From assembly GCA_963697365.1 (NCBI GenBank), contig CAVONT010000008.1, positions 193,918 through 257,917 on the forward strand: 64,000 bases of DNA, in the 5' to 3' direction. This document shows, one piece after another, positions 7,800 through 16,966 of this stretch (positions are counted from its first letter, which is position 1; each line of letters starts with the position of its first letter). Made by a program: the position numbers and the translations under genes. The notes under the pieces were generated by a model. The model worked only from the letters and a program-made list of their open reading frames with translations. It did no database searches and was not told the DNA's origin. Source of the stretch: CAIXZV01 sp963697365. Lineage in GTDB: Bacteria > Chloroflexota > Limnocylindria > Limnocylindrales > CSP1-4.

Positions 7800-8820
7800 C
7801 CGGCACGCCCGAGGAGCGCGCCGTGTCGCTGGCCGGACGCCGCCCGCGATGGCGACCGGCGAGCGCTGGCGCGCCTCCTGACAGCCGTCGAGAACCGCAG
7901 CCCGGTCGCCGAGCATGCGATGCGTCTCCTGTACCCGGACGCAGGCCGGGCCCACCTCGTCGGCATCACCGGGCCGCCTGGGGCCGGCAAGTCCACCCTC
8001 GTCGCGGCGCTGATCGCGGAGCTCCGGGCGGGCGGTCGCTCGGTCGCGGTGGTCGCGGTGGATCCGTCCTCGCCGATCACCGGCGGTGCCCTGCTGGGCG
8101 ATCGCGTCCGGATGCAGGCCTATGCGTCGGACGACGGGGTGTTCATCCGCTCGATGGCGTCGCGCGGGCATGCGGGCGGGCTCGCCTCCACGTCGGCCGC
8201 GGCTGCGGCCGTGCTGGGCGCCTCGGGCTTCGACATGGTCCTCCTCGAGACGGTGGGGACCGGCCAGAGCGAGGTCGAGGTGGCCGCGGCGGCAGACACG
8301 ACCGTGGTCCTCGAGGCGCCCGAGATGGGGGACGAGATCCAGGCCATCAAGGCGGGCCTGCTCGAGGTGGCGGACATCGTGGTCGTGAACAAGGGCGACC
8401 GCCCGGGCGCCCAGCGGACCGCGGCGCAGCTGCGCGCGATGCTGGTGCCGCCGATGCCGCCGACGCCGGTGTCGGCTGGCCTCCCGGCCGCCGGCGCAAC
8501 CGGTGGACCGGGCCACCGGCCGAAGCGTCCCGATGTCCTCGTGACGACCGCCGCCACCGGCGAGGGCGTCCCCGAGCTGCTCCGCGCCCTCGACCACCAC
8601 CGTGCCCACGGCGTTGAGGGTGCCGACTCGTGCGGCCCGGCGCACCAGGGCGGAGGCCCAGGTCCGGGCCCTCGTGGCGGAGCGTCTCTGGGCACGGCTT
8701 GCCCAGCCTGCAGCAGCCGGGACGGTGGCCGAGGCCATCGAGGCCGTCGCCGAGCACGAGCTTGACCCGTATGCCGCGGCCGACCGCCTGCTCGCGGTCC
8801 TCGACCTCAAGGAGGCGTGA
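7796..8820 (+). CDS. meaB: MeaB/ArgK-type G-protein chaperone of B12 mutase (frameshifted)
   Basis: Three reading frames join into one MeaB-like protein of ~340 residues. The N terminus starts at GTG 7796 (VTGTPEERAVSLAG) and shifts near 7840 to DGDRRALARLLTAVENRSPVAEHAMRLL. The P-loop GPPGAGKST and VAVDPSSP, MASRGHAGGL, ETVGTGQSEVEVA and VVNKGDR follow. A second shift near 8600-8615 restores the helical C terminus (RTRAEAQVRALVAERLWARL, then ELDPYAAADRLLA). It gates cofactor loading and protects the mutase through GTP hydrolysis. Both breaks lie in G/C runs and look like indel errors. It overlaps the next gene by one base. Confidence 0.88.
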
Positions 8821-9682
8821 TGTCGATCGAGCGCGTGTTCGTCGCCGGGGCCGGCCTCATGGGCCACGGGATCGCCCAGGTCCACGCGGCTGTCGGCAAG
8901 GAGGTCACCCTGTACGAGCCCGACATGGCCCGCGCCGAGGCAGGTATCGCGAGGATCGCCGGCAACCTGGAGCGCGCCGTCGCGAAGGGGAAGCTGGCGG
9001 CTGATGCGCGCGAGGAGGTCCTGGCCCGCCTGACCGGCACGGACGATCTGTCCCAGGCCGGCGACGCGGACCTGGTGGTCGAGGCGGTCTTCGAGGACGC
9101 GGACGTGAAGGCGCGCCTGTGGGCAGACCTCGACGCCGTCGCGCCGGCCGACTGCATCTTCGCGTCGAACACCTCGTCGATCTCCATCGACACGCTCTGT
9201 GAGGCAGTGTCCCCGGAGCGTCGCCCCCGGTTCGTCGGGATGCACTTCTTCAGCCCCGTGCCGGTGATGCCGCTCGTGGAGCTGATCCGCGGCGCGGCCA
9301 CCGACGACGCGACCGAGGCGGCGATCAGGGGGCTCGCCGGCGACCTTGGCAAGCAGGTCATCGTCTCGGCCGACCGGCCCGGCTTCATCGTGAACCGGAT
9401 CCTGATGCCGTTCCTCGGGGAGGCGATGCGCGCCCTCGAGGAGGGTGTCGGCACGGCCGAGGACATCGACGCCGGCGCGAGGGTGGGCCTCAACCACCCG
9501 ATGGGGCCGCTCGAGCTCGCCGACTTCATCGGCCTCGACGTGTGCCTCGGGATCATGCGCGTGCTCGACGATGGCATCGGCGGACCCCAGTTCGCGCCGC
9601 CGCAAGGTGCTCGAGCACCTCGTCGCGGCAGGCCACCTCGGGCCAGAAGACGGGCCGCGGGTTCCACACCTACCCGCGGTAG
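8820..9682 (+). CDS. hbd: 3-hydroxybutyryl-CoA dehydrogenase (frameshifted C terminus)
   Basis: About 287 residues, normal for single-domain 3-hydroxyacyl-CoA dehydrogenases. NAD-binding GAGLMGHGIAQ is at the N terminus; SNTSSISI, GMHFFSPVPVM(catalytic His) and DRPGFIVNRILMPFLGEA follow, then LNHPMGPLELADFIGLD. Near 9597 the frame shifts to RRKVLEHLVAAGHLG and near 9644 again to QKTGRGFHTYPR and stop at 9682, exactly the expected ending. It interconverts acetoacetyl-CoA and 3-hydroxybutyryl-CoA. It is translationally coupled to meaB and followed by thiolase, together a C4 acyl-CoA module. Confidence 0.9.
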
Positions 9683-9746
9683 CCGGCCCGTCCGGAGCGA
9701 TCAAGCCCGGGTCGGCGTGGCCGGCCGGAGGTGTAGAGTCCGCGCG

Positions 9747-10983
9747 ATGGAGCGTGCAGCAGGACCCAACGGCGCCGTCTACATCGTGAGCGCGGCGCGT
9801 ACCCCCATCGGCAAGTTCGGCGGAGCACTCGCGGCGGTGCCCGCCGTTGAGCTGGGTGCGGTTGCGATCCGGGCGGCGGTGGAGCGTGCCGGCCTGGCCC
9901 TGGACGCCCCATTCGACGAGGTCCTGATGGGCCAGGTCCTCCAGGGTGGCGCCGGCCAGGCGCCCGCACGCCAGGCGCTGCTGCGCGCCGGCCTTTCGAC
10001 GTCCACCCCGGCCACGACCATCAACCGGGTCTGCGGCTCGGGTCTCAAGGCGATCATGCTGGCCGCGGCCGGGATCCGCGCTGGCGACGGCGACCTGTAT
10101 GTCGCGGGCGGCATGGAGTCGATGAACCTGGCGCCGTACCTGCTGCGCAAGGCGCGCTTCGGCTACCGGCTCGGCGCCGGCTCGCTCGACGACTCGGCCG
10201 TGGCAGACGGCCTGTGGTGCGCCGTGGACGACTGCCACATGGGCACGCACGCGGAGCGAGTGGCGATCAAGGCCGTCTGTGTCACGCGAGGACCAGGACC
10301 GGTTCGCGCTCGAGAGCCACCAGCGGGCCGTCGCGGCCCAGGACGCGGGACGCTTCGATGCCGAGATGGCACCCGTGACGGTCCGGGACGCCAGGGGTCG
10401 CGAGACCGTGGTGACGCTGGACGAGAGCCCGCGGCGCGACTCGACCGTGGAGGCGCTCGCCCGTCTCGCACCCGTGTTCGACCTGCCCGTGGGTGACGAC
10501 CGCGGGGATGCGCAGGTGGGGACCGTCACCGCCGGCAACGCGCCCGGAATCACCGACGGCGGTGCCGCGGTGGTCGTCGCGTCGGAGCGGGCCGTCGAGC
10601 GGCACGGCCTCACGCCGATGGCCCGGATCGTGGGCTACGCCCAGGCGGAGGTGGAGCCCAAGTGGCTGTTCCTCGCGCCCGTCAAGGGGGTGCGCGAGCT
10701 GGAGCGGCGGACGGGCCTGGCGGTCGCCGACTTCGACCTTGTCGAGATCAACGAGGCGTTCGCCGCGCAGGTCCTCGCCGATGGCCGCGAGCTGGGTCTG
10801 GACTGGGCGAAGGTGAACGTGAACGGCGGGGCGATCGCGCTGGGGCACCCGATCGGGGCGTCGGGCGCGCGGATCCTGGCCACGCTGGTCCACGAGCTGG
10901 CCCGACGCGGGGGACGGTACGGGCTGGCGACGCTCTGCCTGGGCGGTGGCGGCTCGGTCGCGATGGCGGTCGAGCGGGTCTGA
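9747..10983 (+). CDS. atoB: acetyl-CoA acetyltransferase / thiolase (frameshifted)
   Basis: Thiolase of ~412 residues joined across one frameshift near 10275. Catalytic Cys is in NRVCGSGLKA; GGMESMN, the second-half GHPIGASGAR (His) and the C-terminal CLGGGGSVAMAVE (second Cys) are all present, as is EINEAFAAQ. The shift separates HAERVAIKA from SREDQDRFALESHQRA, which are contiguous in the family. It condenses or cleaves acetoacetyl-CoA; with hbd and the B12 mutase subunit this suggests C4/branched acyl-CoA or polyhydroxybutyrate metabolism. TAGAGT lies 7 nt before the ATG (leaderless signature). Confidence 0.92.
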
Positions 10984-11053
10984 ATGCTGCCAGGGCCGGC
11001 GCCCATGACGCCGCGCGATCGGGCCGATGTGCGCTATCCTCTCCCGCGGTTCC

Positions 11054-11128
11054 GGGCCGGTAGCTCAACGGTAGAGCAAGTGACTCTTAATCACTAGGTT
11101 CAGGGTTCGAATCCCTGCCGGCTCACCA
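11054..11128 (+). tRNA. tRNA-Lys (anticodon CUU), CCA encoded
   Basis: The acceptor strand GGGCCGG pairs with CCGGCTC (one G-U). The D arm is GCTC/GAGC, and the anticodon stem AGTGA/TCACT encloses loop CTCTTAA with anticodon CTT. The T arm CAGGG-TTCGAAT-CCCTG and discriminator A are followed by an encoded CCA. The upstream TATCCT (11034-11039) is a plausible -10 box. Confidence 0.97.
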
Positions 11129-11143
11129 ACTCGGACACCCCAG

Positions 11144-11169
11144 CCCCTCCGGCCAGCCGGAGGGGTTTT
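11144..11169 (+). terminator. Rho-independent terminator of tRNA-Lys
   Basis: A 10-bp perfect stem CCCCTCCGGC / GCCGGAGGGG with a 2-nt loop is followed by TTTT (11166-11169), 16 nt downstream of the tRNA CCA. Confidence 0.88.
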
Positions 11170-11478
11170 CGCTTGGAGCGGCCCCCGGGCTCTCGCGCCA
11201 GACTGGACCCTTCAGATAAGTGGCGCATAAGTGGGTTCAGGCACGATGGCCGCGCGTCGGACGCCCATGGGGGATCCGGGCGCAGTCGTCCCCGGGGCAA
11301 CGCGCGCCGGGCAGCTCGGGCCCGCACGTACCGTCGGCGTCCCCGGGGACGAATCGCAATCGCCAAGGGATCGTGGGCCCGAGCCGGCTCGAATGCCAAG
11401 TCCCACACGTCGGGAGACGCGGGCCGGTTTCGTCCGCATCGCGCTCCGGTGAGGAGACAACCGGCTAGGATCGCCCTG
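11170..11478 (+). other. 309-bp intergenic stretch before the kdpD-like gene
   Basis: The histidine-kinase frame is open across this stretch, but its translation is Arg/Gly/Ser-rich with no domain character, and the kinase has a well-supported start at 11479. The only element I can support is the TAGGAT hexamer at 11466-11471, 7 nt before that ATG. No RNA gene or repeat is evident. Confidence 0.5.
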
Positions 11479-13053
11479 ATGCAAGGTCCTGCCTGGCGTG
11501 CGCTGCGCGCCGTCGTCATCGTCGTCGCACTCCTGGCCGCGGCCACGCTTGCCGTCGCGGCGCTCGAGCATGCCGTCGGTGTGGCCAACGCCTCGTCTGC
11601 CTACCTGGTCGCGGTGGTCCTCGCGGCGCTGCTGGTCGGGACCGCCAGCGCCATCGTGACGGCGGTCGGCTCTGCTGCGCTCTACAACTTCTGGTTCACC
11701 GAACCCCGGTTTACCTTCGCCATCCATGATTCGGGCGTCCTGCTGAGCGTCATCCTGCTGCTGTTCGTCGGCGTGACGGTGGGCGAGCTCGCAGCCCTGC
11801 AGCGCCGGCGGGCCGAGGCAGCGGAGACGGCGGCCCAGGAGGCTCGCGCGCTGTTCGCCACAAGCCGCGCCCTGGCCACGAGGACGTCCATGGAGGAGGC
11901 CGTGCGCTCGATCCTTGACACACTTCGCTCCCAGGCCGGACTCGAGCGCGCCTGGATCGCGACTGGCCCGGATCCTGCGGCGGAGACGGTGCTTGCGGAC
12001 ACCGGTGATGCCCGCCCACCCGCGCTGCCGGCGCGCCTCCGGGTCCTCCAGCGCACGCCCGGCGATGAGCCGGCGCGCTGGTCGATCGTCCAGCGTCCTG
12101 AGGCGGGCCGCCGTGCTGCCGGTCCCGTGGACACCTACCGGGTCCGGATCGAGGCGAGCGGCGAGCCCCTCGGCTCGCTGTGGGCCGAACGCCCGCGCGT
12201 GCTCGGCGAGCCCGACGGGGTGGGCACACGGCTGATGGCCGCGGCCGCGGACCAGGTGGGCCAGGCACTTGCCCACGACCGCGTGGAGGAACGCGTCCGT
12301 GCGTCCGAGATCGCCCGGGAGAGCGACGCCCTCAAGAGCGCGCTCCTCCAGTCGGTATCGCATGACCTGCGCACACCGCTCGCGACCATCCGCGCGGCAG
12401 CCGGCAGCCTGCGCCCGGGAACGAACCTGTCCGACGAGGACCGCCGCGCCAGCGCCGATGCCATCGAGCGCGAGGTCGAGTACCTCAACCGCATGGTCAC
12501 CAACCTGCTCGACCTGTCCCGGATCGAGGCGGGCGCGCTGCGGGCGAGCCGTGAGTTGTTCGACCTCGACGATCTCCTCGCTCGGGCCCTGGACAGCACC
12601 CGCCAGCGGCTTGGGGGACGCACGCTTGAGCTCGACCTGCGGTGTGCGCCGGTAGTGGTGGATGCCGTGTTCGCCGACGAAGCGGTCACGAACGTGCTCG
12701 ACAACGGGCTCAAGCACACACCGCCCGGCGCCCGGCTGCGGGTCACCGGCCGCGACCTCGATCCTGCCTGGGTGCGCCTGACCGTCGAGGACGACGGCCC
12801 GGGGGTGTCACCCGAGCACTTGGGGCGCCTGTTCGAGAAGTTCTACCGGGTGCCCGGGTCGGAACGTCGGTCGAGGGAGGGGACCGGCATCGGCCTCGCG
12901 GTCACGCGCGGGCTCGTCGAGGCGATGGGTGGCCAGGTGGCCGCCCGCCGGAGCGAGCTGGGCGGGCTCGCGGTGGATATCGACCTGCCGGCGGGGGCGC
13001 TCCCGGGCGAGACCGCCGCGCAGCCGCCGGTCGGCTCGGCGGCTGCGGCATGA
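11479..13053 (+). CDS. KdpD-like sensor histidine kinase without the KdpD/Usp domains
   Basis: 524 residues. Four hydrophobic segments in the first ~110 residues include the DUF4118 signature SALYNFWFTEPRFTFAI. A short coiled linker (LAALQRRRAEAAETAAQEA) and a GAF-like region (~150-280) follow. HisKA has the phospho-acceptor His in VSHDLRTPLATIRAAAGSL (H295); HATPase_c has the N box NVLDNGLKHTP and G boxes EDDGPGVS and GTGIGLAV. Full KdpD carries ~370 extra N-terminal residues (KdpD and Usp domains), absent here. It overlaps the response regulator ATGA-style and lies next to a KimA-like K+ transporter, so K+ or turgor sensing is likely. Confidence 0.9.
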   Translation: MQGPAWRALRAVVIVVALLAAATLAVAALEHAVGVANASSAYLVAVVLAALLVGTASAIVTAVGSAALYNFWFTEPRFTFAIHDSGVLLSVILLLFVGVTVGELAALQRRRAEAAETAAQEARALFATSRALATRTSMEEAVRSILDTLRSQAGLERAWIATGPDPAAETVLADTGDARPPALPARLRVLQRTPGDEPARWSIVQRPEAGRRAAGPVDTYRVRIEASGEPLGSLWAERPRVLGEPDGVGTRLMAAAADQVGQALAHDRVEERVRASEIARESDALKSALLQSVSHDLRTPLATIRAAAGSLRPGTNLSDEDRRASADAIEREVEYLNRMVTNLLDLSRIEAGALRASRELFDLDDLLARALDSTRQRLGGRTLELDLRCAPVVVDAVFADEAVTNVLDNGLKHTPPGARLRVTGRDLDPAWVRLTVEDDGPGVSPEHLGRLFEKFYRVPGSERRSREGTGIGLAVTRGLVEAMGGQVAARRSELGGLAVDIDLPAGALPGETAAQPPVGSAAAA

Positions 13054-13781
13054 TCCGCACCCCGGCCGCCGGGTCCGGCCCCACGATCCTCGTCGTGGAG
13101 GACGACACCGAGACGCGCTCCGCCCTGGTGCGCGAGCTCGTGTCCGGCGGCTACACGGTCATCGAGGCACCCGACGGCCGGACCGCCCTGGACCGCTGGG
13201 CAGCGCGCCGCCCCGACCTCGTCCTGCTCGACCTGGGACTGCCGGACATGGACGGCCTTGCAGTCGTCGGGGCGATCCGGCGCGAGGCGGCGACGCCGAT
13301 CGTGATCCTGTCCGGCCGCTACGAGGAGCGCGAGAAGGTGGAGGCGCTCAACCGCGGTGCCGACGATTACGTGACCAAGCCGTTCGGGGTGGACGAGCTC
13401 CGGGCGCGCCTCCGGGTCGCCTTGCGCCGCGCGACCGGTCCTGTCGGCGACGCGGCAGGGCGGATCGCCATCGGCCCGCTCCTGCTCGACGCCGGCAGCC
13501 ACGAGGTCACCGTTCACGGCGGCCGCCTGGAGCTCACGCCACGGGAGTTCGAGCTCCTGCGCGTCCTGCTGACCCACCGGGGCCGCGTCGTGACCAAAGG
13601 CCGGCTGCTGCGCGCCGTGTGGGGCGAGGCCTACCAGGGCGAGGACAGCTACGTGTACGTCCACGTGAGCCAGCTGCGGCGGAAGCTTGCGGCCGCAGAC
13701 CCGGACGGTGAGCTCGCGGACCTGATCCGGACCGAGCCGGGCGTCGGCTACCGGATCCGGGATCTCGCGGCCAATCCTTAG
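13050..13781 (+). CDS. KdpE-like OmpR-family response regulator
   Basis: 243 residues. The receiver domain has acidic VVEDD (~16-19), phospho-acceptor D61 in LVLLDLGLPD, and the conserved Lys in YVTKPFG. The C-terminal winged helix (about 140-235) has LTPREFELLRVLLTHRGRVVTKGRLLRAVWGE and the wing RTEPGVGYRI. GRYEEREKVEALNRGADDYVTKPF is KdpE-like. The start overlaps the kinase stop (ATGA), a standard sensor-regulator pair. No kdpFABC genes follow; the nearest transporter is the KimA-like gene. Confidence 0.92.
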   Translation: MIRTPAAGSGPTILVVEDDTETRSALVRELVSGGYTVIEAPDGRTALDRWAARRPDLVLLDLGLPDMDGLAVVGAIRREAATPIVILSGRYEEREKVEALNRGADDYVTKPFGVDELRARLRVALRRATGPVGDAAGRIAIGPLLLDAGSHEVTVHGGRLELTPREFELLRVLLTHRGRVVTKGRLLRAVWGEAYQGEDSYVYVHVSQLRRKLAAADPDGELADLIRTEPGVGYRIRDLAANP

Positions 13782-13849
13782 GGAAACTTTAGACACCGGC
13801 GGGTGCCCGCGTCCGATTCCCTCTTGGCGGCCCCTGCGATGGTGGGTCC

Positions 13850-14158
13850 ATGGACGCCGCCATCGGCACGCACGACGCCGCCGACCCCGACCCCGGGCCG
13901 GGCCCCGGACCTGACCAGGTCCCCGGACCGGGACCTGACCGCGAGTCATGGGCCGGCGAGGACCGTCTCGTGCGTGAGGCCGTCCTCATGGTCGCATCGG
14001 GCATCACGCCCCGTGTCCTCGTCGCCGGCCTCGCCCACGGCGACGCCGTCCGCGACCGCTGCACGCGCTTCGCCCTCGAGTCCGGGGTGCGTCTGCGCGC
14101 CATTGGCACGTCGCGGAGCGACCGGGTCGACGTCGTCGCGGAGATCATCACCGCATGA
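13850..14158 (+). CDS. hypothetical small protein, Pro/Gly/Asp-rich N terminus
   Basis: 102 residues. Residues 1-45 are low-complexity (DPDPGPGPGPDQVPGPGPD). The second half is protein-like: DRLVREAVLMVASGITPRVLVAGLAHGDAVRDRCTR, ending VVAEIITA, with no recognised motif. It sits between the KdpE-like regulator and the K+ transporter in the same direction, with 68 bp to the regulator and 50 bp to the transporter start. It may be a small regulatory partner, or the frame may not be translated; the downstream half is the better evidence for a real gene. Confidence 0.5.
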   Translation: MDAAIGTHDAADPDPGPGPGPDQVPGPGPDRESWAGEDRLVREAVLMVASGITPRVLVAGLAHGDAVRDRCTRFALESGVRLRAIGTSRSDRVDVVAEIITA

Positions 14159-14207
14159 ACCGGCCAACAGCCCGCCCTGACCGGCACCGGTGCCGGGAGG
14201 GCAGGCG

Positions 14208-16268
14208 ATGATCGGCGGTCGTCGGCCCATCAGCGGCCGCAAGCCGGGGGACCGGCGTGTGCGGGTCGAGCGCCCCCACTCCCCGTACTTCCGCTACAGC
14301 GGCCCCAACCAGCTTGTCGCCAAGCCCGCAGCGTCGGTGCCCCGGTCGGGCCTCGGACGGGGCGTCCAGCGCGCCAAGGCATGGCTCATCGGGCGGCCGC
14401 TCGCCTCCGAGGAGGAGATCGGCGAGCGCCTCGCCAAGCGCCTCGCCCTGCCGATCTTCTCGTCAGACGCGATCTCGTCATCTGCCTATGCGACCGAGGA
14501 GATCCTGCGGGTCCTGGTGCTCGCCGGCGCGGGCGCTCTCCTGGTGTCGGTCCCCATCGCCATCGCGATCGCCGTCCTGCTTGCCGTCGTGGCGGTCTCC
14601 TACCGCCAGGTGTGCAACGCGTTCCCGCAGGGTGGCGGCGCCTACGCCGTCGCCCGCAAGGAGCTGGTCCCGATCCTCGGCCTCGTGGCCGCATCCGCGC
14701 TCCTCATCGACTACGTCATGACCGTTGCCGTGTCGACGTCGTCTGCGATGGACCAGCTGATCTCGATCATGCCGGGGCTGGACTTCGTCCGGATCGAGGT
14801 TGCCGTCGGCGTCATCGCCCTGATCACGATCGGCAACCTGCGCGGCCTGCGCGAGGCCGGCAACGTGTTCGCCATTCCCACGTACCTGTTTGTCAGCCTC
14901 GCCCTCGTCATCGTGGGCACGGGCCTGTTCCGTGTGGCGACAGGCCAGGCGAGCCCGCTGCCGCCCCAGGCGGATGCGGTCCCCCTCGGCACCGAGACAC
15001 TCGGCGTTGTGCTGATCCTGCGTGCCTTCGCGAGCGGCTCCGTGGCCCTGACTGGTGTCGAGGCGATCGCCAACGGCGTGCCCGCCTTCAAGCCACCCGA
15101 GTCGAAGAACGCCGGCAACACGATGCTGATCATGGCGGTGCTGCTGGGCGTGATCTTCATCGGCGTGACCATCATCTCCCGCGCTTACGACATCGTCCCC
15201 TCGGTGCCGCTGTCGGGCGGGCCGACGGTCATCGCCCTCGTCGCCAGCACCGTGTTCGGGTGGGGCAGCCCGCTGTTCTACATCTTCCAGCTGGCGACAG
15301 CCCTGATCCTCTTCCTGGCCGCCAACACCAGCTTCAACGCCTTCCCCCGCCTGGCCGCGATCCTGGCCGAGGACGGCTACTTCCCGCGCCAGTTCAGCTT
15401 CCGGGGAGACCGGCTCGCGTACAGCTGGGGCATCGTCCTGCTCGCCGCCGTCGCCGCCGGCCTCTACGTCATCTTCCAGGGCAACACGACCAGCCTGATC
15501 CCGCTGTACTCGGTCGGGGTGTTCGTGTGCTTCACCTTGAGCCAGGGCGGCATGGTCCGGCACTGGCTGCGCACCCGCGAGCCGGGCTGGCGGTGGCGGA
15601 TGATCGTCAACGCCTTCGGTGCACTTCTCACGTTCGTGGTCCTGTTGATCGTCCTGGTCGAGAAGTTCGAGCATGGCGCGTGGGTGGTCGCCGTGCTGAT
15701 CCCGATGCTGGTCGGTGGGATGCTGTTCATCAACCGGCAGTACACGGCATCCAGGCGCCAGCTCGCCATTCCGCCTGACTTCGTGGTGCCCCCACCCACC
15801 CGCCAGGAGCGCGCCATCATCCCGGTCCCGTCGCTCAACCGGGCAGTCGTGCGGGCGGTCAACGTCGCCCGCTCGATCACCGACGATGTCAGCGCGGTCT
15901 ACATCAGCGAGGACCCCGAGGACTCCGCACGGATGCGGGAGCGCTGGGAGCGCCAGGTCCCGGGCGTGCCGCTTGTGATCGTGGAGAGTCCGTATCGGGC
16001 GCTCGCGGGGCCGCTCATGGCCTACCTGGATGTCCTCGATCGCGCATGGCCGCCCGACAAGCCCGAGCCGATCACGTTCGTCATCGTCCCCGAGTACGTT
16101 GCCCGGCACTGGTGGGAGCGGATCCTGTACAACCAGTCGGCCCGGCGCCTGCGCACGATCCTTCTCGGCCGGCCGCACTGCGTGGTGGTGGATGTGCCGT
16201 ACCGGCGTGACGACCAGCGGTTCGCCGACGACGAGATCCCGACGCAGGACCAGGCGATCGCGTCCTGA
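14208..16268 (+). CDS. kimA: KimA/YdaO-like APC-superfamily potassium importer
   Basis: 686 residues. A basic cytoplasmic N terminus (~80 residues) is followed by ~12 membrane segments beginning LPIFSSDAISSSAYATEEIL, the characteristic KimA opening, and later FPQGGGAYAVARKEL and ASGSVALTGVEAIANGVPAFKPPESKNAGNT. The C-terminal cytoplasmic ~150 residues (IIPVPSLNRAVVRAVNVARSI, then LLGRPHCVVVDVPYR) are Usp-like and in known KimA proteins form a regulatory dimer domain. It takes up K+ with protons. The start ATG 14208 is 6 nt after GGAGGG, which fixes it over the in-frame GTG at 14190. It lies beside a KdpDE-like pair. Confidence 0.9.
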   Translation: MIGGRRPISGRKPGDRRVRVERPHSPYFRYSGPNQLVAKPAASVPRSGLGRGVQRAKAWLIGRPLASEEEIGERLAKRLALPIFSSDAISSSAYATEEILRVLVLAGAGALLVSVPIAIAIAVLLAVVAVSYRQVCNAFPQGGGAYAVARKELVPILGLVAASALLIDYVMTVAVSTSSAMDQLISIMPGLDFVRIEVAVGVIALITIGNLRGLREAGNVFAIPTYLFVSLALVIVGTGLFRVATGQASPLPPQADAVPLGTETLGVVLILRAFASGSVALTGVEAIANGVPAFKPPESKNAGNTMLIMAVLLGVIFIGVTIISRAYDIVPSVPLSGGPTVIALVASTVFGWGSPLFYIFQLATALILFLAANTSFNAFPRLAAILAEDGYFPRQFSFRGDRLAYSWGIVLLAAVAAGLYVIFQGNTTSLIPLYSVGVFVCFTLSQGGMVRHWLRTREPGWRWRMIVNAFGALLTFVVLLIVLVEKFEHGAWVVAVLIPMLVGGMLFINRQYTASRRQLAIPPDFVVPPPTRQERAIIPVPSLNRAVVRAVNVARSITDDVSAVYISEDPEDSARMRERWERQVPGVPLVIVESPYRALAGPLMAYLDVLDRAWPPDKPEPITFVIVPEYVARHWWERILYNQSARRLRTILLGRPHCVVVDVPYRRDDQRFADDEIPTQDQAIAS

Positions 16269-16341
16269 GATCAGGGGTGCCGGACGACGTCGTGCCCTTC
16301 GTGCATCTCCGGGCGGCCCTCGCCTCGATACCATCGACGCA

Positions 16342-16732
16342 GTGCTCGCGCATGCCCGGCGGGCCGTGCTGGAGGCCGATGCCATGGACGAGGCAGTCTC
16401 ATCCGGACGGTTGTGCGAGACGGCGATCCTCGCGTTCGACCACCTGTGCCTCGTCGAGCGCAGGCGGGATCCCGTGGCGACGGCGATGACGCCGCGCCAG
16501 CGGAGCCGGCGCCAGTTGCTCGAGACGCGCGCCGCAGCCGGCGAGTGGCTCGTTCCCGCCGAACTCGCGGAGACAGTCCTGGCCCTGGCCGACGTCGCTG
16601 AGCCGGATCGAGGACCCCGTGCTTGCAGCGGCCTGGACGGACCATCTTCCGGTGTCCGTGCTCTCGTGTCTCGAGCGCCGATCGTTCGCGCGCCGTCTGT
16701 CGGAGCGGGATCCGTTCGTCGTCTTCGCCTGA
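16342..16732 (+). CDS. hypothetical protein, probable single frameshift
   Basis: From GTG 16342 a frame reads VLAHARRAVLEADAMDEAVSSGRLCETAILAFDHLCLVERRRDP and on to WLVPAELAETVLALADVA. Near 16605 it becomes Pro/Gly/Arg noise, while the +1 frame continues plausibly with LSRIEDPVLAAAWTDHLPVSVLSCLERRSFARRLSERDPFVVFA and stop at 16732. Joined, this is ~130 mostly helical residues. I do not recognise a family. It lies between the K+ transporter and the hydrogenase operon and could belong to either unit. Confidence 0.42.
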
Positions 16733-16843
16733 GCCGCCTGCGTCCCCCAGGTGCTCGTCCCGGGATCCGCGGGCCGAGAAGCAGGCCCCGCCACAAGCCA
16801 TACGGACCCTGCGAACAGTGCCCTGCGCCATGTAGCACGGCGA

Positions 16844-16863
16844 CTTCCGACAGGCGTCGGAAG
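16844..16863 (+). terminator. 8-bp hairpin upstream of the hydrogenase operon
   Basis: CTTCCGAC - AGGC - GTCGGAAG forms a perfect 8-bp stem with a 4-nt loop, 104 bp before the hydrogenase small-subunit ATG. There is no T run, so it could be a weak terminator or an operator. Nothing else recognisable lies between 16733 and 16966. Confidence 0.4.
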
Positions 16864-16966
16864 GCATGCGTGTCGGTGACGATGGTTGCCGGCGTCCCCA
16901 TCACACCGTCGCGACCGTTACCCGGCCTCCGGTCGGCCCGTCGCGGCACCGACACGAGTGAGATCG

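Noticed and set aside
7065..10613. 1182-residue minus-strand open frame
   Set aside because: It lies opposite folE, mcmA2, meaB, hbd and thiolase, which have clear motifs; its translation is Arg/Gly/Ala/His-rich without domains. High GC makes such antisense frames common.
11054..11169. tRNA-Lys as an integration site
   Set aside because: No direct repeat of the tRNA 3' end and no integrase gene was found downstream.
13782..14207. c-di-AMP riboswitch before the KimA transporter
   Set aside because: A ydaO-type switch is expected before some KimA genes, but no matching core or terminator was found and the gap contains a probable ORF.
16733..16966. RNA gene or riboswitch before the hydrogenase operon
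   Set aside because: Only one 8-bp hairpin is visible; no tRNA, known riboswitch core or conserved structure was recognised.
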